From an uncultured Blautia sp. (lineage in GTDB: Bacteria > Bacillota > Clostridia > Lachnospirales > Lachnospiraceae): 64,000 bases of DNA. A program made the translations under genes and the position numbers. This document shows positions 60,680-64,000 of this stretch, piece after piece. Where the stretch lies: NCBI RefSeq assembly GCF_934372025.1, contig NZ_CAKROJ010000005.1:1-64000 (forward strand), read 5' to 3'. Within the stretch, counting starts at the first letter, position 1. Every line of letters begins with the position of its first letter. The notes below the pieces were generated by a model that worked only from the letters and a program-made list of their open reading frames with translations, did not search any database and was not told the origin of the DNA.

Positions 60680-63450
60680 CCTCTCTTATTTCCTCTTTTC
60701 TTTTTGTAAATTAACACCACACAAATGTAGCACAACAAACCAACACAAGTCAAGCAAAGCCCTGCATACAGATACGGTGTATGATATGTGATCCGGATTT
60801 CATGTTCTCCTTTTTGCAGATTCAGTGCCATATACATGCCGTTTGCCTGAACCAGTTCTGTTTTCTTGTCATCAACATATGCGGAAAAACCTGAACTATA
60901 TGGCAGTGCGATCACAAGCGCCTTTTCTTTTGATACAGAAATCTTACCGGTCAGCTCATGATTCTCAATCTTAACATCCCTCAACGCCTCTTCTCCAAGC
61001 ATTTTCGTCTGTTTTTCAACATTTGTCATTGGCTGGCAGATTATTTTCAGATCCTCAAAAGAATACCTGCCGGTATTTTTGAATGTCAGCGTGATACTTT
61101 TCTTTCCTTCTTTACTGTATCCCGTATTACAGACGAAATTATGTTTTCCACTGTAAGCATTATATTTATCAGTAAAAATACGGATATTTCTGTCTCGGAA
61201 GCCCTGCCCGGAAACCTCTACTTTGGCTTTCTGACTGTTTTCCCAATATCTCCAGTTCTTATCCTGATGAAGGAGTTTGTTCTGATCATAGGTATCCATC
61301 TGTTTCCATTCTTTGTCACTGATACATTCTCTCGGAGAAAGAGCATCATAATCCAGTCCCTCAGCCTGCAGATAAGTTTCACTGTCATCCATTCCGCTGA
61401 AATCCAGAGTTACCGTTGCATCTTCTTTTGTTACGATAAATGCCCCGTCTTTCTGCTCGCATCCGCTGCCTGCCGTTATTTTATATGGAATTTCCTGATC
61501 GTTAAATTCTGTTTTCGTCTCCGGCAAAGTACTGTTTTCCAACACAACGCCCTGTAATAACGCCTGCTGTTTTTCCACAGCAGACATCTTTTCATATTTT
61601 TCCTCAGGAATGTAAGTATCATAGGTATATCCCATCGGAAGTGCATTCTCACAGGTATACGCTTTATACATAATATTATCTTTATCTGCTCCTGCCATAA
61701 ATTTGTCGTATCCATATGGCAGATTTTTCTCTTCGCCATCCCTGATGACAAAATATTTTACGGCTGCAAGACGGTCCAGAATCGTTCTGGCATCCAGGTT
61801 ATCATATTGCTGTTCCCATGGTGTATTCAGATAAATCTCATCCATAAAACTGCTGATGCCAGCACTTGCAACGCTAAAATAATAAGATGTGCTGTAGGTT
61901 CCCATTTCCATGGAAGAGTTTTCTACATGTGACGTCCCCAGCTGATCATAGCGATAAATACTGGTATCTCCAGAAGCTAATACTGTCAGATCCGCACCCG
62001 TCTGCAATTTATTTAAGGTCTCTCCCTGATCAGAAAAATCGGCAAGATAATCCTTCTCATAAGAATACTGATAATACATATTAAACATGATTCCCACAAC
62101 CAGAAAACCTGCCATCAGAATCGTCAGATTTTTCTTTTTTGTAAAAACCATCCCATAAGAAATCAACGTAAACGAAGATGCCACCAGCAAGATCATTGCC
62201 ATCATATTTCGCTGCGTACGTGCTGCTTCCGGAAGCAACGCTACCCCACAGTACATGAGCAGCATCACAAAGATTTTTCTCTTTTCTTTCAATGTAAGTG
62301 AAAAAAGTTCCGGGTATATTTTAACAAAGATGTATGAAATAAGCATTCCATATGCCCAGATCCATCTGTTGCACACGTAAGAAAATCCATTCAACGCATG
62401 TCCGGCATACGGAACAAGAAGAAATATATTCAAAAGGACAAAGCCGGCTTTAAGTGTTGTATATTTTTTTCTTTTTGAAAACAACACAAACACTCCTGCC
62501 ATTGAGATTGCTGAATATCCGGCCACTCCCCAATGAATCATATTTTCTCCTATCAGACATCCCAGATATTTTTCATAATAAATTTTATCATACAACAATG
62601 GTACATAATTCTCTACTTTAAATCGATCCGTACCAAAAACAGGCAAGATTACCGGCAATAATATCACTGCCGCTATCATTACAGCAATCAGTGAATATAC
62701 CGCAAATATTCCAATCCATTTTCCCACATTTTTGAGAGACCGAACTGAATATTGCTGAAAATATCTGAAAATCGCATAGAGAATCATGAAGATTCCTATC
62801 ATATAAAAGAAATAAAAATTCGACAGGCCTGCCACTGCCACTGACCATATAAAAACGTATGGTTTTTCTTTCTTATAAATTTTATCAATTCCCATAAGAA
62901 TAAACGGAAGATAAATCATCGGATTTGCAAAATACGGATGTTTAATGACTGCATAGATAGTCCATCCTGCAAATACATAGATCAGTGTTCCCATAAAAAC
63001 TGCCTGTTTGGAATTCTTATGGTAAAAGCTGTATCTGCTGAATGCGATTCCCGCCAGATATATTCTGAGAAAGATCAATATTTTATATAATAATTCTGTC
63101 TGTGAAGATCGAAAGAACACAGAAAGAAGTGTCAATGGATCTCCAAGCACATAATAATGCAAGGTTGTTATAATGTCGGAGCCATAGCCAATGCTCATAT
63201 CCCACATCGGAATCGAAAGCTTATGCTCCACCAGTACCGTATACAGTATATTTCTTAAATATCTTCCGTAATATGCCAGTGTATTCAGATGCTGCGGAAT
63301 TCCATCATGACTCCATACAAGTGATTTACCATTCAGCTGAAATCGCATATACAGAAAAAGTGATATTATCGAAAATACTATTGTATAAGTGATATAAAAA
63401 TCTGCATTTGTCCGTTTAATACGTTTTTCTTTATTTTTAGTTTTACTCAT
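60676..63450 (-). CDS. YfhO family membrane protein
   Basis: This 924-aa protein has about a dozen N-terminal membrane helices (to about residue 465), a large extracytoplasmic region (about 470-885), and a C-terminal helix with basic tail. YfhO proteins act as GT-C-like transferases that move the flipped sugar onto lipoteichoic acid or other surface polymers. Key region SHDGIPQHLNTLAYYGRYLR in the first outer loop fits the family (conserved Asp). The first gene of the glycosylation set; no clear promoter fits into the short space before it. Confidence 0.85.
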   Translation of the reverse strand: MSKTKNKEKRIKRTNADFYITYTIVFSIISLFLYMRFQLNGKSLVWSHDGIPQHLNTLAYYGRYLRNILYTVLVEHKLSIPMWDMSIGYGSDIITTLHYYVLGDPLTLLSVFFRSSQTELLYKILIFLRIYLAGIAFSRYSFYHKNSKQAVFMGTLIYVFAGWTIYAVIKHPYFANPMIYLPFILMGIDKIYKKEKPYVFIWSVAVAGLSNFYFFYMIGIFMILYAIFRYFQQYSVRSLKNVGKWIGIFAVYSLIAVMIAAVILLPVILPVFGTDRFKVENYVPLLYDKIYYEKYLGCLIGENMIHWGVAGYSAISMAGVFVLFSKRKKYTTLKAGFVLLNIFLLVPYAGHALNGFSYVCNRWIWAYGMLISYIFVKIYPELFSLTLKEKRKIFVMLLMYCGVALLPEAARTQRNMMAMILLVASSFTLISYGMVFTKKKNLTILMAGFLVVGIMFNMYYQYSYEKDYLADFSDQGETLNKLQTGADLTVLASGDTSIYRYDQLGTSHVENSSMEMGTYSTSYYFSVASAGISSFMDEIYLNTPWEQQYDNLDARTILDRLAAVKYFVIRDGEEKNLPYGYDKFMAGADKDNIMYKAYTCENALPMGYTYDTYIPEEKYEKMSAVEKQQALLQGVVLENSTLPETKTEFNDQEIPYKITAGSGCEQKDGAFIVTKEDATVTLDFSGMDDSETYLQAEGLDYDALSPRECISDKEWKQMDTYDQNKLLHQDKNWRYWENSQKAKVEVSGQGFRDRNIRIFTDKYNAYSGKHNFVCNTGYSKEGKKSITLTFKNTGRYSFEDLKIICQPMTNVEKQTKMLGEEALRDVKIENHELTGKISVSKEKALVIALPYSSGFSAYVDDKKTELVQANGMYMALNLQKGEHEIRITYHTPYLYAGLCLTCVGLLCYICVVLIYKKKRGNKRG

Positions 63451-63480
63451 GTTGTTTTCAACCTTCTGTTCAAAGAAAAA

Positions 63481-63507
63481 AGCCGCGGTACATAAAGTAC
63501 CGCGGCT
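63481..63507 (-). terminator. Terminator of nifJ
   Basis: A perfect 11-bp stem AGCCGCGGTAC / GTACCGCGGCT with a 5-nt loop is followed by TTTTTTCTTTG on the minus strand. Confidence 0.88.
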
Positions 63508-63518
63508 AAAACTCTGAA

Positions 63519-64000
63519 TTATTCTTCGCCGTACATAGCTACAAGTTTATTCAGGTATTCATATCTTGCTTTTGCTTCAGATTCGTTCTTAGCAAACAGT
63601 CTAGCTGCTTTTTCAGGATTCTGACGCTGTAAGGAGTTGTAACGAACTTCGCCGTTCAGGAAGTCCATGTAGTTCTCCATATCCGGTGTCTTGGAATCCA
63701 GAGCAAACTTCTTGTCTGCTGCCGGGTTGAAGCGGAAGTTGTGCCAGTATCCGCACTTAACTGCCAGTTCTTCTTCTGTCTGAGCTTTTGCCATACCCTT
63801 CTTAATACCATGGTTGATACATGGAGCGTATGCAATGATCAGAGACGGTCCCGGATAAGCTTCTGCTTCAGCGATTGCTTTAACAGTCTGGTTGAAGTCA
63901 GCACCCATGGAGATCTGTGCTACGTATACATAGCCATAGCTCATTGCGATGGAAGCCATATCTTTCTTCTTGGTTTCTTTACCGCCAGCTGCGAACTGAG
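63519..64000 (-). CDS. nifJ: Pyruvate:ferredoxin (flavodoxin) oxidoreductase, C-terminal part
   Basis: This gene runs off the window edge; only the last 160 or so codons are present. The frame is open to base 64000, so the ATG at 63959 is internal. MSYGYVYVAQISMGADFNQT, PSLIIAYAPCINHGI and the C-terminal NPEKAARLFAKNE are typical of the thiamine-diphosphate end of large single-chain PFOR enzymes. It converts pyruvate and CoA to acetyl-CoA, CO2 and reduced ferredoxin, central to fermentative energy metabolism. Confidence 0.93.
   Translation of the reverse strand, partial: QFAAGGKETKKKDMASIAMSYGYVYVAQISMGADFNQTVKAIAEAEAYPGPSLIIAYAPCINHGIKKGMAKAQTEEELAVKCGYWHNFRFNPAADKKFALDSKTPDMENYMDFLNGEVRYNSLQRQNPEKAARLFAKNESEAKARYEYLNKLVAMYGEE

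Overview
The window looks like part of a chromosome from a strictly anaerobic, low-to-mid-GC Firmicute, most likely a gut Lachnospiraceae (Blautia-like). The indications are pyruvate:ferredoxin oxidoreductase, the [FeFe]-hydrogenase maturase HydE, LuxS, a PdaA-type spore-cortex deacetylase, and selenium-dependent molybdenum hydroxylase genes with their YqeB/YqeC accessory proteins. No tRNA, rRNA or CRISPR array was seen. The assignment is inferred from gene content, not from a database search.

Region 1 (1-4260) is a degraded accessory patch. It holds two nearly identical Rpn/PD-(D/E)XK nuclease genes with different C-terminal tails, a third remnant, a truncated cell-wall-type gene, a possible transposase scar, and an MNT nucleotidyltransferase whose HEPN-like partner is cut short. 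Region 2 (4270-15030, mostly minus strand) is housekeeping: lipoprotein-pyrH-frr-uppS-cdsA-dxr-rseP, then smpB, rnr, secG and eno. Upstream of eno, on the plus strand, lies a compact unit with a strong promoter, four imperfect 16-nt hairpin repeats and a terminator (15235-15540), which I read as an undescribed small RNA.

Region 3 (15540-36800) holds envelope genes (pdaA, tagD, an SGNH-type secreted protein, glf), a pseudouridine synthase, coenzyme A genes (coaBC, an ECF S component, coaX) with a palindrome over the promoter, mnmM, a lipoprotein cyclophilin, luxS, hydE, a dihydropyrimidinase, a YheO-type regulator, a cytidylate-kinase-like protein, an ion transporter, and a YdjGHI-like SPFH/zinc-ribbon/TPM operon.

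Region 4 (36900-55740) is the most interesting part. ygeX, ygeY, ygeW and arcC run on the plus strand. They are followed by two bacterial microcompartment (BMC) shell genes with their own promoter and terminator. Facing them on the minus strand are xdhABC-yqeB-yqeC/mocA and ssnA-ygfK-xdhD-ferredoxin. Together with the dihydropyrimidinase and regulator at 27-29 kb, this matches the gene set linked to anaerobic purine/urate breakdown through 2,3-diaminopropionate. Selenium-molybdenum hydroxylases would act on the purine ring, hydrolases would open it, YgeX would split diaminopropionate, and carbamoyl transfer plus carbamate kinase would yield ATP. Shell proteins inside such a set suggest an encapsulated step, but no pentamer vertex gene is present here.

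Region 5 (55790-64000, minus strand) has a five-gene cobalamin lower-ligand operon (cobT, cobU, cobS, a short CobU-like gene, cobC), a GtrA/GT2/YfhO three-component glycosylation set, and the 3' end of nifJ at the window edge.
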